In this document: piece by piece, positions 35,207 to 44,431 of the stretch
How positions within the stretch are numbered: position 1 is the stretch's first letter
Layout: every line of letters starts with the position of its first letter
From: Bacillota bacterium
GTDB taxonomy: Bacteria > Bacillota > Clostridia > Lachnospirales > Lachnospiraceae
Assembly: GCA_023389295.1 (NCBI GenBank)
Contig: JAEWEO010000098.1
Location: forward strand, 15,091 to 79,090
Length of the DNA: 64,000 bases
Direction: 5' to 3'
Made by a program: the position numbers and the translations under genes
The notes under the pieces: generated by a model
Database searches by the model: none
Seen by the model: the letters and a program-made list of their open reading frames with translations, nothing else
Told to the model about the DNA's origin: nothing

Positions 35207-35615
35207 TCCTTTTGATATGTCTCTCCTCCTTGGAGAAGTCTGTATTTAAGAAGGTCTCTACTATCTTTAACGCATGGCCCATGCCGATTACTCTTGCTCC
35301 TAAAGCTAATACGTTTGCATCATTATGGAGTCTGGTTGCTTCTGCACTAAAGCAGTCATGACAGAGAGCAGCACGAATCCCCTTCATCTTATTCGCTGTA
35401 ATAGAAATCCCAATTCCGGTACCACAAATTAATATGCCCTTATCACATTCCCTATTTTGAATTGCTCTACCGACAGCTTTGGCATAATCAGGATAATTAC
35501 TCATTGTGACATCACCACAGCCAAAATCCTTATACTCTATCCCTTTCGAGTCTAAATAATCCATAATAGCCTTTTTCATTTCAAATCCTGTGTGGTCATT
35601 ACCTAACGCTATCAT
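35184..35615 (-). CDS. rpiB: ribose-5-phosphate isomerase B
   Basis: 143 residues with the RpiB signatures MIALGNDHTGFEMKK, the catalytic CGTGIGIS loop near 65, and a helix around HNDANVLALGARVIG. It interconverts ribose-5-phosphate and ribulose-5-phosphate. I took the ATG at 35615, with GGAGG upstream; the frame to 35627 includes that site as coding. Its 3' end overlaps the convergent DUF402 gene. The rpiB-ywlE-tsaC neighbourhood is a conserved Firmicute group. Confidence 0.95.
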   Translation of the reverse strand: MIALGNDHTGFEMKKAIMDYLDSKGIEYKDFGCGDVTMSNYPDYAKAVGRAIQNRECDKGILICGTGIGISITANKMKGIRAALCHDCFSAEATRLHNDANVLALGARVIGMGHALKIVETFLNTDFSKEERHIKRIKMMEEE

Positions 35616-35689
35616 ATTTACCTCCATAAACTCTGTCTTTAACTCTTGTATGTTCGTCTTCTGTCAATTTAACACCCTAAAAAATCTTA

Positions 35690-36139
35690 TTATCCCTCGT
35701 TTAGCTTGTAAACTGTCTTTTTGACCAAGCGCCCTAATTCAATATAACATTCTTCATAATCCATTAGGGTACCACCATAGGGATCTACTACATCCCCCAT
35801 CTCACCCGCAAATTCTTTAATGGTATAAACTTCTGTAAGCTCCGGATAAAGTTCTAATACCTTTTTCCTTTGACTTGCTGTCATTGTAAGAATTAGTGTA
35901 TTTTCCTCAATATCTGAAGCTTTTAAACCTTTTGCCATATGATTATTTAGTTCCAGATCATGCTTTTTCAATACAATTTCTGATTTCGGATTAATTGGCT
36001 CAGAGAAAAGAACTACCAACCCTCTGGAACACACCTTCATATCACTCACTTTTTCAAGGTTTCTATAAATAGCTTCTGCCATAGGGCTTCTGCAGGTATT
36101 ACCTGTACATACAAAGATTAATTTCTGGTATTTTCCCAT
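35690..36139 (-). CDS. ywlE: low-molecular-weight protein arginine phosphatase-like (YwlE)
   Basis: 149 residues. The P-loop CTGNTCRS near 11-18 has Thr at the position that distinguishes arginine phosphatases (YwlE) from tyrosine phosphatases, which carry Ile. A general-acid motif DVVDPYGG near 114 also matches the YwlE type. In Bacillus it removes phosphoarginine added by McsB and affects sporulation and stress responses. TTTCCTCC precedes the ATG on the minus strand. It is between tsaC and rpiB as in Bacillus. Confidence 0.88.
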   Translation of the reverse strand: MGKYQKLIFVCTGNTCRSPMAEAIYRNLEKVSDMKVCSRGLVVLFSEPINPKSEIVLKKHDLELNNHMAKGLKASDIEENTLILTMTASQRKKVLELYPELTEVYTIKEFAGEMGDVVDPYGGTLMDYEECYIELGRLVKKTVYKLNEG

Positions 36140-36176
36140 AATTTCCTCCTATCCATGGCGGCTGTTCTCGCTATCA

Positions 36177-37232
36177 TTATACTTTAATAACTCGATATCC
36201 TGCTGCCTTCAATAATCGATTCATAATTGCTTGTCCTAGTGTGTTATCTTCAAAACTTTCCGAGTAAATATATTCTGCTTGAAGCTCATCAAATTCTCGT
36301 AATATTCCATAGAGTCCGGCTGCAATGGTAGCTTCATTACTTCTTGACCCTATGGCCTTTACCGTTCCGAAATGGTAGCTATCTTTTGTTTCATCTGTTG
36401 CGATGATACCTACACGGCTACCCCTACTTACTTTTACTTCAGCTTCTGTATTGATGGTTTCAATAATTTTAGTTAAGTCGCCTTCATAAATTGTTAGGCT
36501 TCCTTCCGGCGCATAATGACGGTATTTCATTCCGGGAGCCTTCGGAACCAAATCAAGATTAGGAACTTTTTGCAAGATTACCGGATCGTAATCTATCTGG
36601 CCAATGACATTCTCTAACATTGCCTTCGTTATACATCCAGGCCGTAAAATCATCGGTCTTGGTCCTGATAAATCAACAATAGTAGACTCCAACCCAAGTG
36701 TTGCGTTGCCACCATCTATAATCATATCAATTTTTCCGCTCATATCCTTTATGACATGACTTGCGGTAGTCGGACTTGGTTTACCACTAATATTAGCACT
36801 AGGAGCTGCAAGATATACTCCGGAGCTTGCGATCAACTCCCTAGCTAATTGATTAGCCGGCAAACGGATTGCTACCGTATCTAGACCTCCTGTTGTTTGA
36901 CTAGGTACAAAATCCTTCTTTTTTAATATAATGGTAAGTGGTCCCGGCCAAAAAACTTTCGCTAAATCATAGGCTAAATCCGGAACCTCCCTTGCGAGTA
37001 CTTCCATATCTTCTACTTTTGATACATGAACGATAAGTGGATTATCCGAAGGTCTTCCCTTCGCCTGATATATTTTTAAGGAAGCAGTTTCATCAAGTGC
37101 ATTGGCACCAAGTCCATATACGGTTTCTGTAGGAAATGCTACTAATCCTCCATTTTTAAGAATTCGAGAAGCTTCCCAAAAACTATCTTCCTGTAATTCA
37201 TCTGCATTCAACTTAATTATCTTTGTATTCAT
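36177..37232 (-). CDS. tsaC: L-threonylcarbamoyladenylate synthase
   Basis: 351 residues: the YrdC/Sua5 catalytic domain (residues 1-210, with GGLVAFPTETVYGLG near 29 and LAAPSANISGKPSPT near 140) plus a C-terminal Sua5-type domain with IRPGC-like ILRPGCI linker and PGMKYRHYAPEG near 230. It makes threonylcarbamoyl-AMP for the t6A37 modification of ANN-decoding tRNAs. It is the long Sua5 form, as in Bacillus YwlC. The start at 37232 has AAGGAG upstream. Confidence 0.95.
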   Translation of the reverse strand: MNTKIIKLNADELQEDSFWEASRILKNGGLVAFPTETVYGLGANALDETASLKIYQAKGRPSDNPLIVHVSKVEDMEVLAREVPDLAYDLAKVFWPGPLTIILKKKDFVPSQTTGGLDTVAIRLPANQLARELIASSGVYLAAPSANISGKPSPTTASHVIKDMSGKIDMIIDGGNATLGLESTIVDLSGPRPMILRPGCITKAMLENVIGQIDYDPVILQKVPNLDLVPKAPGMKYRHYAPEGSLTIYEGDLTKIIETINTEAEVKVSRGSRVGIIATDETKDSYHFGTVKAIGSRSNEATIAAGLYGILREFDELQAEYIYSESFEDNTLGQAIMNRLLKAAGYRVIKV

Positions 37233-37368
37233 TAATTACATACTCCTTATGATGCTATCCATGATAGACCAGAAGTTCTGTCCGAATAGTATAAATGAAA
37301 CTCAATTTATTTTTTACCGAGCTTATTATAGCACCATCATGAAACAAAATCAAATTTTGTTATAATGG

Positions 37369-38094
37369 CTACAGATCAGGGTTTTCCAACCCACCTTTAT
37401 TTATAAATTGTAATATTCCAAGGTGTATTCCCCAAGCCATCTTTTCTTGATAATCTTCGTTAATCAGAAGCTCTGATTCCTTGATATTAGATAGATAGCC
37501 ACATTCCACGATAACCAAGGGACAATTCGTTTTAGTTAGCATAAAATAATTATTATTCGATTTAGCTTTTCTATGATTCCCATCCTGCATCGTATCTACA
37601 ATCTGTGCCTGGAGTATTTCTGCTAGCTTTTTGCCCTGCTTTGATTCTGAATAATAAAATACCTGAGCTCCTTTAACATATTCCTCTGTAAAACTGTTTT
37701 GATGGAGGCTGATAGCCATATCAGCATTACTAGAATGTATCATATCAACTCTAGCTTTCAAGTCCGCATTCTTTTTATTCGAATCTGATTCAGAATATAA
37801 TCCGACATCATCTTCTCTTGTCATAATTACTTGAATATCATTTTGTTCCAATAGATTCTTTAGTTTTAATGCAACACTTAAATTGATATCCTTTTCAAGC
37901 GCATTATTAACGCCTACCTTACCCGGATCTCTTCCTCCATGTCCCGGGTCAATAACAATTGTAATCTGTTTTTCGTCTATCTTATTGTTTTGAGAGAATA
38001 GGACTCTTTTCATAACCTTAACGGATTGGTCCGTAGTTAATATACTTGCAAGGAATATAAGAAGAAGGAAGATCACGCTAAAATACTTTTTCAT
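37369..38094 (-). CDS. cwlD: N-acetylmuramoyl-L-alanine amidase, CwlD type
   Basis: About 241 residues with a signal anchor (KKYFSVIFLLLIFLAS) and an Amidase_3 zinc domain. The ligands are in VIDPGHGGRDPG near 55 (His), with a Glu in the following strand, SLHQNSF near 130 (His), and VIVECGYLSN near 205 (catalytic Glu). The VECGYLSN end is typical of CwlD, the sporulation amidase that starts muramic-lactam formation in cortex. The start is uncertain: I prefer ATG 38094, preceded by GGAT, over the TTG at 38115. Confidence 0.88.
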   Translation of the reverse strand: MKKYFSVIFLLLIFLASILTTDQSVKVMKRVLFSQNNKIDEKQITIVIDPGHGGRDPGKVGVNNALEKDINLSVALKLKNLLEQNDIQVIMTREDDVGLYSESDSNKKNADLKARVDMIHSSNADMAISLHQNSFTEEYVKGAQVFYYSESKQGKKLAEILQAQIVDTMQDGNHRKAKSNNNYFMLTKTNCPLVIVECGYLSNIKESELLINEDYQEKMAWGIHLGILQFINKGGLENPDL

Positions 38095-38183
38095 ATTGAT
38101 ACATCCATTACCCAAGTTCCCTATATTCTATGAAATACCTCTTTGTCCTATTCTATCCGATCCCCATTATTCTATCTCCGGTA

Positions 38184-39899
38184 TTACTTATTTAGATACC
38201 TAGTGATTACATTCCAGATGCTTTCTCTCTCAAGACCAAGCTTCCAGGCAGCAACTCCTGCAACATCCGCATTATAGATCACCTTCATCTTCTCTTCAAT
38301 GGATTTATCCTCTTCCTGCCACATGCGATAGATTGCGTCATCTTTCTCAAACTCTACATAGTAGCAACCATAATTATCATCCCATTTTGCCTCTAGATTA
38401 TTTTCCTCAATGAGCTTCATTGCCGGTGTCATTGATAAGGTTTCTGAAGTAACTTCTCCCTCTTTGGTTTCCTTCCAAAGTCTAGTATAGAAGGGGATTG
38501 CGATAACAACCTTTTCTTTTGGAACCATGGATAATATATTATTTACTGCATCGGTAACAAATCCAAGTGAAGACACCGGTCCTGCCACCTCTGAACCCGC
38601 ATAATGTTCATCATAAGCCATAACAATGACATAATCTACAATTTCACCTTGCTCTTCTCTATCATAGTATTCGCTATAAGCAGATGGAACATAACTGTCA
38701 ACCGAAAGTACAATTCCATTGTTTCTGCATTTTACCGATAACTCACGCAAGAACTGAACGTAATGCTCTCCTGCTTTGGAGGGAATCTTCTCAAAATCAA
38801 TATTGATACCATTTAATTTATATTCTAACGCTAACTCAATCAACTTGTTCGACAGAGCTTCTCTACGCGAGGTGTAGGAAAGCAATTCATTCATATCAAG
38901 GTTAGAATTTGCATTAAAATCATCGATTACCGCCCAAACCTCTAAACCAAGTTTGCCTGCTTTCTCAACATATGCTTTTGTTGCTACTGAGGTGATATTT
39001 GCCATTTCATCGCTGATGCTAAACCAGGTCGGCAATACAACGTTTACCTCTTTTGTTGCTCCAATTAAACTCTCCAAATTGTTAACAGCATCCGTATTAA
39101 ATACCTGATGAAATACCATATTTAACTTACCGGATCTTGACTGTGAAGTATAGATCGGCGCCTGATAGGAGCTTTCCAAAGTCTCATAGAAGGCTTCTTT
39201 TGTATGTTTCTTCTTAACATAACCTTTTATACCATCGTTAGTCATAACCTTAACAAAACCTTTTTTCGGAGCTTCCTCCGTATCGACATACATCAATTTA
39301 GTACCCACCGGCAATTCCACCAAAATATCACTCTTAATATTAGGCTCAACACGAAGCTGAGTATTTTTTGATACTTCGGTATATAAGTAATCATCCCAGA
39401 TGTAATTGATCACTACTCTATTAGGGTCTTTAAAATATTCAAAGGTTAAATCTGAATAGTTCTTTACAAAATCTAGGGAAACATAAACCTTATCCGCATA
39501 TACCTTAGCAATGGGATATTCCGTTGATACCTGTGTTTTAATGGTACTTTTCGTTACGCTATACTCACTTTTTCCTGCATCGATCTGAATAATCTCATTA
39601 GGAGTAGTATAAGTCAAAATATTCTCGTTGTAATCCCAATAAAAACGATGATTAAATTCTTCCACAACCGTATTATAATCTATATAAACCTTACCTTCCG
39701 ATAGTAGGCCTTTTTTCTCGCTTATTTCATTTTGCAATATTACCAATACCTCTGTATCACTTACCGCATAATATTCGGTTAGCGGCATAACCTTTTTACT
39801 CGGAGTCATAAATTCGACAATTGCTGATATAACAACAATTGCTATTATAATAATTGCAGCGACTGAACCAATAGCCGCCATTTTCATTCTCTTTTCCAT
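38184..39899 (-). CDS. family 18 glycoside hydrolase with SH3-like domain
   Basis: About 571 residues. There is one membrane helix near 8-30, a domain of copper amine oxidase-like/stalk type to about 190, and a bacterial SH3 domain (LRVEPNIKSDILVELPVGT) near 200-260. A C-terminal GH18 barrel has the catalytic GINIDFEKIPSK near 365. Related proteins (YaaH/SleL-like) cleave peptidoglycan or chitin-like polymers, so an extracytoplasmic wall hydrolase is likely, possibly in germination. GGAGG precedes the ATG at 39899. It is transcribed away from the kinase cluster, with cwlD downstream. Confidence 0.9.
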   Translation of the reverse strand: MEKRMKMAAIGSVAAIIIIAIVVISAIVEFMTPSKKVMPLTEYYAVSDTEVLVILQNEISEKKGLLSEGKVYIDYNTVVEEFNHRFYWDYNENILTYTTPNEIIQIDAGKSEYSVTKSTIKTQVSTEYPIAKVYADKVYVSLDFVKNYSDLTFEYFKDPNRVVINYIWDDYLYTEVSKNTQLRVEPNIKSDILVELPVGTKLMYVDTEEAPKKGFVKVMTNDGIKGYVKKKHTKEAFYETLESSYQAPIYTSQSRSGKLNMVFHQVFNTDAVNNLESLIGATKEVNVVLPTWFSISDEMANITSVATKAYVEKAGKLGLEVWAVIDDFNANSNLDMNELLSYTSRREALSNKLIELALEYKLNGINIDFEKIPSKAGEHYVQFLRELSVKCRNNGIVLSVDSYVPSAYSEYYDREEQGEIVDYVIVMAYDEHYAGSEVAGPVSSLGFVTDAVNNILSMVPKEKVVIAIPFYTRLWKETKEGEVTSETLSMTPAMKLIEENNLEAKWDDNYGCYYVEFEKDDAIYRMWQEEDKSIEEKMKVIYNADVAGVAAWKLGLERESIWNVITRYLNK

Positions 39900-40292
39900 A
39901 ATAACCTCCATCGTTCGAAAAGTAGCATATGTCCATCTTATTGTCCTATTATAGCATTTAATTGATATAGAGTCATCAGTTTATTGTTCTTTTTTCACTT
40001 ATTTCTTACAAAATTTGATTGAAAGTGCCAGCAAAGAACAGGTTGTCAATCTACGAATAGGTTTCTTCGCCTTGCGGTTACTCAAACACTATTATAGCCA
40101 GACAACCTGTTAAACCATCCCTATTATATTTTACTAATTGTGATAGAAGCTATCATAGGTAACATAATCAAGGCAAAAAAGTATAGAGGGCTTTTTAAGT
40201 GCCTGTGAAATGATATCATCTATCACTTTATCAATACTTATTCACATTTTCTTACATCCCGAATGAATTATTTATCCTAATCCATAAATCCT
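39900..40292 (-). other. intergenic region with inverted repeat
   Basis: About 390 bases. AACAGGTTGTC (40037-40047) pairs with GACAACCTGTT (40102-40112) across a 54-base loop. No T-run follows on either strand, so it is not a plain terminator. The rest is AT-rich, with no gene I would defend. Confidence 0.5.
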
Positions 40293-40397
40293 CTAAGAAG
40301 GAGACGGTGGTTGCTTTTTCATCACCTCGGATAAGAAGGTCATTTGTGATATGTTATACTTATCCAAAACCAGCTCCATTTTCTCAGGTATCTCCAT
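40293..40397 (-). CDS. possible 34-residue protein after the pseudo-MinD gene
   Basis: The frame starts three bases after the stop of the 40401 gene and encodes a charged helical peptide MEIPEKMELVLDKY...MKKQPPSPS. There is no good ribosome-binding site. Close spacing suggests coupling if real; otherwise it is chance. Confidence 0.3.
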   Translation of the reverse strand: MEIPEKMELVLDKYNISQMTFLSEVMKKQPPSPS

Positions 40398-40400
40398 GGT

Positions 40401-41027
40401 TTATGAATGTACTATTCTTCGAAACAGTTGATTTGCAGTAATGTAGGGTACTGTAGGGTCCTCAATAAATGGTACCGACCACACCCTTTGTTGTAATTCT
40501 TTTCTTATCTTTTTTGCTCTTTCCTGTGTAGCTAGGGGAATTAAAAACAACCAACTATTACTATCCGGACCTATGTCCAAAGACTCTTCAAAATGAAGTA
40601 GCTTAGGAAAATCCCATTCCGATGGACCGCCTACAACAATTTTTAAAGTACACCTTATGAACTCCTCTCTGTTTCCTAAATAATCCGTGCCAAGGTCCAT
40701 GATAATACAGTCAAAATCTTCAGAATAGATATCCACGATTTGTTTGGATTGAACCCCCTTATAGCAAGTAAGTTGACCATAGGAGAAAGAATCTTCCGTC
40801 TCCCTGTCCCATTCATAAGCATTTTGAATACACTCCATGTCGCGGTGGTGATTACATTCCAAAAAGGCGGTTTTTCGTCCCAACTCCCCTCCCATGTAGA
40901 AAGCGAGCATAAGCCCGGTATGAGTTACACCAACTCCGCGGTGAGTTCCGATTAGTCCGATAACCTCTCTAACTCTACCCGAATTCTTATGTATTAATTT
41001 CTTAAGTAGTATTGGTCTTTGTCTCAT
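40401..41027 (-). CDS. degenerate MinD/ParA-like P-loop protein
   Basis: 208 residues with a P-loop NTPase-like fold: a first strand VIGLIGTHRGVGVTHTGLML near 24-43, and a Walker-B-like strand IIMDLGTDYLG near 110. The deviant Walker A of MinD/ParA proteins (KGGxGKT/S) reads HRGVGVTH, so both lysines are missing. It should not hydrolyse ATP in the usual way. It lacks a membrane-targeting amphipathic tail. The upstream kinase carries the same kind of degenerate domain. AAGGAGG lies 12 bases before the ATG. Family function is unknown to me. Confidence 0.7.
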   Translation of the reverse strand: MRQRPILLKKLIHKNSGRVREVIGLIGTHRGVGVTHTGLMLAFYMGGELGRKTAFLECNHHRDMECIQNAYEWDRETEDSFSYGQLTCYKGVQSKQIVDIYSEDFDCIIMDLGTDYLGNREEFIRCTLKIVVGGPSEWDFPKLLHFEESLDIGPDSNSWLFLIPLATQERAKKIRKELQQRVWSVPFIEDPTVPYITANQLFRRIVHS

Positions 41028-41056
41028 TAGAGGTCGCTCCTCCTTGCTTATAGTAT

Positions 41057-42427
41057 TTACTGTAGGTTTAATCCCTTTGACTGGTTATACAGTTCATGAA
41101 AAAGTTCTTTTCCGTTCTGCGCAGTTATCTTAGAAAATGGATCCGGTTCATATGGTACGCGATAACATTTGCGGTGTTCCATGTTTTGTACGGCTCTAGA
41201 AAATTGTTGTCCGTTGGCAAAGTTAAATAAGTAATAGATCTCTTTATATTCTGCTACTAAATCCAGCGCTTCCTCCGAATAATTCAATTCCCAGTCCTTA
41301 AGTCCAAGTAGTAATAGCTTTACATCAGCTTGAAGAAATTCCTCCACATTTTTACCTGTAAGACATCCATAATCAATAATAACAAGAGGAGCTTCTACTT
41401 CTTCTTTGGATCTATCTTCCTGATAGAGTAGTAAAGGTATTCTCCCTATGGTATAGATTGAGGGAGCTTTTGCAGCCCCTTCATACCGACTTTTCATTAT
41501 TCGGACTCCACCGCTATTATTTCTCTCAAGATAAATACAGTTTAACTTGCGGCTTAATAAATAATTACATAGTCGAAAGGAAAAGTGTGTTACTCCGATT
41601 CTTGGCTGTGCACCGGCAATCGCAAAGGTTATTTTCTTCTTCGTTGATCCATTGTATTGATTCTTCTTACTTAGGGCTGATAACTGAGCATAAAGATTTG
41701 ATACCGAAGCATACCGTAATGACGGATGAAATTTTAGACATTTATTTATAATATTCTTTAATTGCATGGAACAACTACTTACCTGATCAATATTATCAAA
41801 GTCCAAAGAATTCCTCGTTATCATGATTTTGGTGGCCATAAAATAAAGCAACATTCCAATACTGTACACATCACTTCGTTCGTCTATCTTTGTCCTATGA
41901 TATAATTCCGGTGCTGAATAACCCCTTGTACCAGTGTAGGGCTGTGCTTCGGATAATTCATCCTGATAAAGTGCACTTCCAAAATCAATTAGCTTTATGG
42001 TGTGATCGGACAGAATAATATTATCCGGCTTTAAGTCAATATATAAAATTGGTCTTAAGGTGGAGTGTAAATACTGAATGAGATTACAGATTTGAATTCC
42101 ATATTGAATTATGATATCCTCCGAAAGTAATCCCTGGGAATCAACATACTCTTTTAGGGTCTGCCCCTCCAGATATTGTTCAATAATATAGGAACCTTCT
42201 TCGTCTTCCTCAATATCATAAATTATAGGAATACAGGAATGTTTTAGATTCTTTAATACAAATGCTTCTTTTCTTTGGAAATTATATAAGGGATGGTTTT
42301 TAGAAATGAATTTGATTGCACGGTAAGAATTTAGCTTGATATGTACGGCAAGATATACGGTAGAAGTACCACCTTTGCCAAGCAGTCCTAAGATTTTATA
42401 TTTTTGAAACCAGATTTCCTGATGCAT
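41057..42427 (-). CDS. Ser/Thr protein kinase fused to a degenerate MinD-like domain
   Basis: About 456 residues. Residues 1-260 form a eukaryotic-type kinase: glycine loop LGKGGTSTVY, ATP Lys in RAIKF, catalytic loop YIDLKPDN (Asp present, the HRD replaced by YID), DFG in LIDFGSA, and APE. Residues 270-456 resemble the neighbouring pseudo-MinD protein, starting AGAQPRIGVTHFSF, where the Walker A Lys is replaced. No PASTA or membrane segment is present, unlike PrkC. I chose the ATG at 42427, preceded by AAAGGAG; the frame to 42448 includes that site. It is 29 bases upstream of the second pseudo-MinD gene, so the two form an operon. Confidence 0.85.
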   Translation of the reverse strand: MHQEIWFQKYKILGLLGKGGTSTVYLAVHIKLNSYRAIKFISKNHPLYNFQRKEAFVLKNLKHSCIPIIYDIEEDEEGSYIIEQYLEGQTLKEYVDSQGLLSEDIIIQYGIQICNLIQYLHSTLRPILYIDLKPDNIILSDHTIKLIDFGSALYQDELSEAQPYTGTRGYSAPELYHRTKIDERSDVYSIGMLLYFMATKIMITRNSLDFDNIDQVSSCSMQLKNIINKCLKFHPSLRYASVSNLYAQLSALSKKNQYNGSTKKKITFAIAGAQPRIGVTHFSFRLCNYLLSRKLNCIYLERNNSGGVRIMKSRYEGAAKAPSIYTIGRIPLLLYQEDRSKEEVEAPLVIIDYGCLTGKNVEEFLQADVKLLLLGLKDWELNYSEEALDLVAEYKEIYYLFNFANGQQFSRAVQNMEHRKCYRVPYEPDPFSKITAQNGKELFHELYNQSKGLNLQ

Positions 42428-42673
42428 TCTCTCCTTTCCTATCAGCATATGATGGAATCAATACAACTTAATTATAGTAAAATTATGTCATTTATACAAC
42501 TTATTTTTCGTTGTGTATTTTTACAAACATTTTCCATTTTTTTGTTGATTTTTTTGTCATAACCTGCTTTATTTTGTAACTTTAGGGCGTGTCATTCATA
42601 TAAATTTCATATCTATGTGTATTGACTTTACCTGTTATTTAAATTATACTTTTTTTACACCATAGGTTGATTA

Positions 42674-42702
42674 TTGTGGAATGCCTATATCCACTATATA
42701 AT
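42674..42702 (+). promoter_or_regulatory. sigma-A-type promoter of mecA
   Basis: TTGTGG (42674-42679), 17 bases, then TATAAT (42697-42702), 36 bases before the ATG at 42738. The rest of the 42428-42737 divergent region is AT-rich; the kinase promoter is not obvious. Confidence 0.55.
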
Positions 42703-42737
42703 CAGTTACTTTTTAAGTACAGAAAGGGGTGTACTTT

Positions 42738-43508
42738 ATGAAAATAGAAAAAATTAGCGATAATCAAATACGATGTACCTTGAGTAAAAGCGATTTAATA
42801 GACCGAGAACTAAAAATTAGTGAACTGGCTTATGGCACGGAAAAAGCAAAAGCGTTGTTTCGAGATATGATTCAACAAGCTTTCTATGAGTTTGGTTTTG
42901 AAGTAGATGATATTCCCTTAATGATTGAAGCAATACCGGTTTCTACCGAATGTCTTATCTTAGTTATAACCAAGGTAGAAGATCCCGATGAATTGGATAC
43001 ACGTTTTTCTAAGTTCTCTTCTTTTAACCTTCATGGACAACATGAAAAAGATGAAGATGATGAGTCCTACGCAGATGAAATCATAAGTAGTTTTGATCAG
43101 ATGGATGATGAGCTTAATGATGATATGGAGGATAACTCAAAAGAAGATAATACTGAGGAAGCTGACACTCCAGAGGTTGAAGCGACCTCAAAGCAAGGCA
43201 TTAATGTTGCTCCAAGATTAACCAAGATATATTCTTTCCGTTCTTTGAAAGAAGTAATTGAATTAGCCAATATTATGCTTGGAACATATCATGGTCGTAA
43301 TACATTATACAAGAACCCACAAAGTGCTACCTACTATCTAGTAATCAGCATATCCGATCATACTCCGGAGGAATTCAACAAAATATGTAATATCATATCT
43401 GAATATGGTAAAACAGAACGGTCTACTTACGCAAGCGCTACTTATTATGAGGAACATTATGAAATCATCGTTAAAGATCACGCATTACAAATACTCTCTG
43501 TAATGTAA
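42738..43508 (+). CDS. mecA: adaptor protein MecA
   Basis: About 256 residues with the MecA/YpbH layout: an N-terminal recognition domain (MKIEKISDNQIRCTLSKSDL), an acidic linker (about 100-155, rich in Asp/Glu), and a C-terminal ClpC-binding domain (IYSFRSLKEVIELANIM). It delivers substrates such as competence regulators to ClpCP. AAAGGGG precedes the ATG at 42738. It is divergent from the kinase gene. Confidence 0.92.
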   Translation: MKIEKISDNQIRCTLSKSDLIDRELKISELAYGTEKAKALFRDMIQQAFYEFGFEVDDIPLMIEAIPVSTECLILVITKVEDPDELDTRFSKFSSFNLHGQHEKDEDDESYADEIISSFDQMDDELNDDMEDNSKEDNTEEADTPEVEATSKQGINVAPRLTKIYSFRSLKEVIELANIMLGTYHGRNTLYKNPQSATYYLVISISDHTPEEFNKICNIISEYGKTERSTYASATYYEEHYEIIVKDHALQILSVM

Positions 43509-43561
43509 ATGGGTATATCAAACAGCTACTAATCGCAATTAACTACAAAGAAAACTAGCTA

Positions 43562-43597
43562 TAAAAAAGAGAATTGGGAAACCAATTCTCTTTTTTA
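43562..43597. terminator. bidirectional terminator after mecA
   Basis: AAAAAAGAGAATTGG and CCAATTCTCTTTTTT form a long perfect stem around a four-base loop. It also serves the convergent DUF1858 gene. Confidence 0.92.
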
Positions 43598-43661
43598 TAG
43601 CTAAGTAAAAATGATCTCTTTACTTATTCTATGGAGAAAAATGATTTCCCAATCAATTCTA

Positions 43662-43862
43662 TTATTCACCGGTTTCTGCGTAAATTCTATCCATTAATTC
43701 TTCCGGATCTAATCCATGTACCATTGCTGCCTCTTCTAATGTTTCTGCCTGAGCAGAAGGGCATCCAAGGCAATGCATACCAATATCTAAAAGTACCGGA
43801 ATAATGCTCTGGTCCAATGCAATTGCTTGAGCGATTGTCATGTCCTTTGTTATAGTTGCCAT
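43662..43862 (-). CDS. DUF1858-domain protein
   Basis: 66 residues made entirely of one DUF1858 domain: ITKDMTIAQAIALDQ at the start, then a Cys-rich loop MHCLGCPSAQAETLEEAA and HGLDPEEL. The CxGC motif suggests a hybrid-cluster or redox link, as DUF1858 often accompanies Fe-S enzymes. AGGAGG precedes the ATG. A ferredoxin gene lies divergently 254 bases away. Confidence 0.93.
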   Translation of the reverse strand: MATITKDMTIAQAIALDQSIIPVLLDIGMHCLGCPSAQAETLEEAAMVHGLDPEELMDRIYAETGE

Positions 43863-44055
43863 AATATAAACCTCCTTAAATAGTTATATTCTCCGTAATT
43901 CTATGCCGGTTTATACTGCATTAATCAAAGAATTACGCCTTTCATAACATTTTCTATTAGCACATAGCAAATCAACTTTTTATTCGCTAATGCTTAAACA
44001 TAATTATAGGCTATCACTTACTCATCGTCAAGCATGGAATAAATATAAAATCTAC

Positions 44056-44084
44056 TTGCAATCTTGTCCCTAGTATATTAAAAT
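44056..44084 (+). promoter_or_regulatory. candidate ferredoxin promoter
   Basis: TTGCAA (44056-44061), 17 bases, then TAAAAT (44079-44084), 32 bases before the ATG at 44116. Confidence 0.5.
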
Positions 44085-44115
44085 ATAATCGATTGTTTGA
44101 AAGGAGGTTATTATT

Positions 44116-44283
44116 ATGGCTTACAAAATTAGTGATGAATGCATTAGCTGTGGTGCTTGTGCAGGAGATTGCCCTACAGGTGCTATTTCTGAAGGAGCTA
44201 CTCATTATGAAATTGACCCCGATACATGTATCGATTGTGGATCATGTGCAGATACATGTCCTACAGGAGCAATTTCTGAATAA
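44116..44283 (+). CDS. 2[4Fe-4S] ferredoxin
   Basis: 55 residues with two CxxCxxCxxxCP cluster motifs: CISCGACAGDCP and CIDCGSCADTCP. This is the clostridial-type ferredoxin used as a low-potential electron carrier for hydrogenase and pyruvate:ferredoxin oxidoreductase. Its two halves are an internal repeat ending in TGAISE each time. AAGGAGG precedes the ATG. Confidence 0.97.
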   Translation: MAYKISDECISCGACAGDCPTGAISEGATHYEIDPDTCIDCGSCADTCPTGAISE

Positions 44284-44296
44284 TAAGATAACTACA

Positions 44297-44337
44297 TAAA
44301 AAGAGGATGTGTCACTATGAACGCATCCTTTTTTTTA
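44297..44337 (+). terminator. terminator of the ferredoxin gene
   Basis: AAAGAGGATG can pair with CATCCTTTTTTT around a loop of about 14 bases, with eight T at the end. It lies just past the stop. Confidence 0.7.
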
Positions 44338-44431
44338 TTTATTTTATTTAACCTTCTCTTTTTATTCATTATCTTGTTGTATATTAAAATCGTAAGAAAA
44401 AATATGTATGAAATAGAAAGCTTGTCCTATT

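Noticed and set aside
39912..40292. Riboswitch such as the c-di-AMP or c-di-GMP class in the gap near the GH18 gene
   Set aside because: No conserved riboswitch core is visible, only the inverted repeat reported as a finding.
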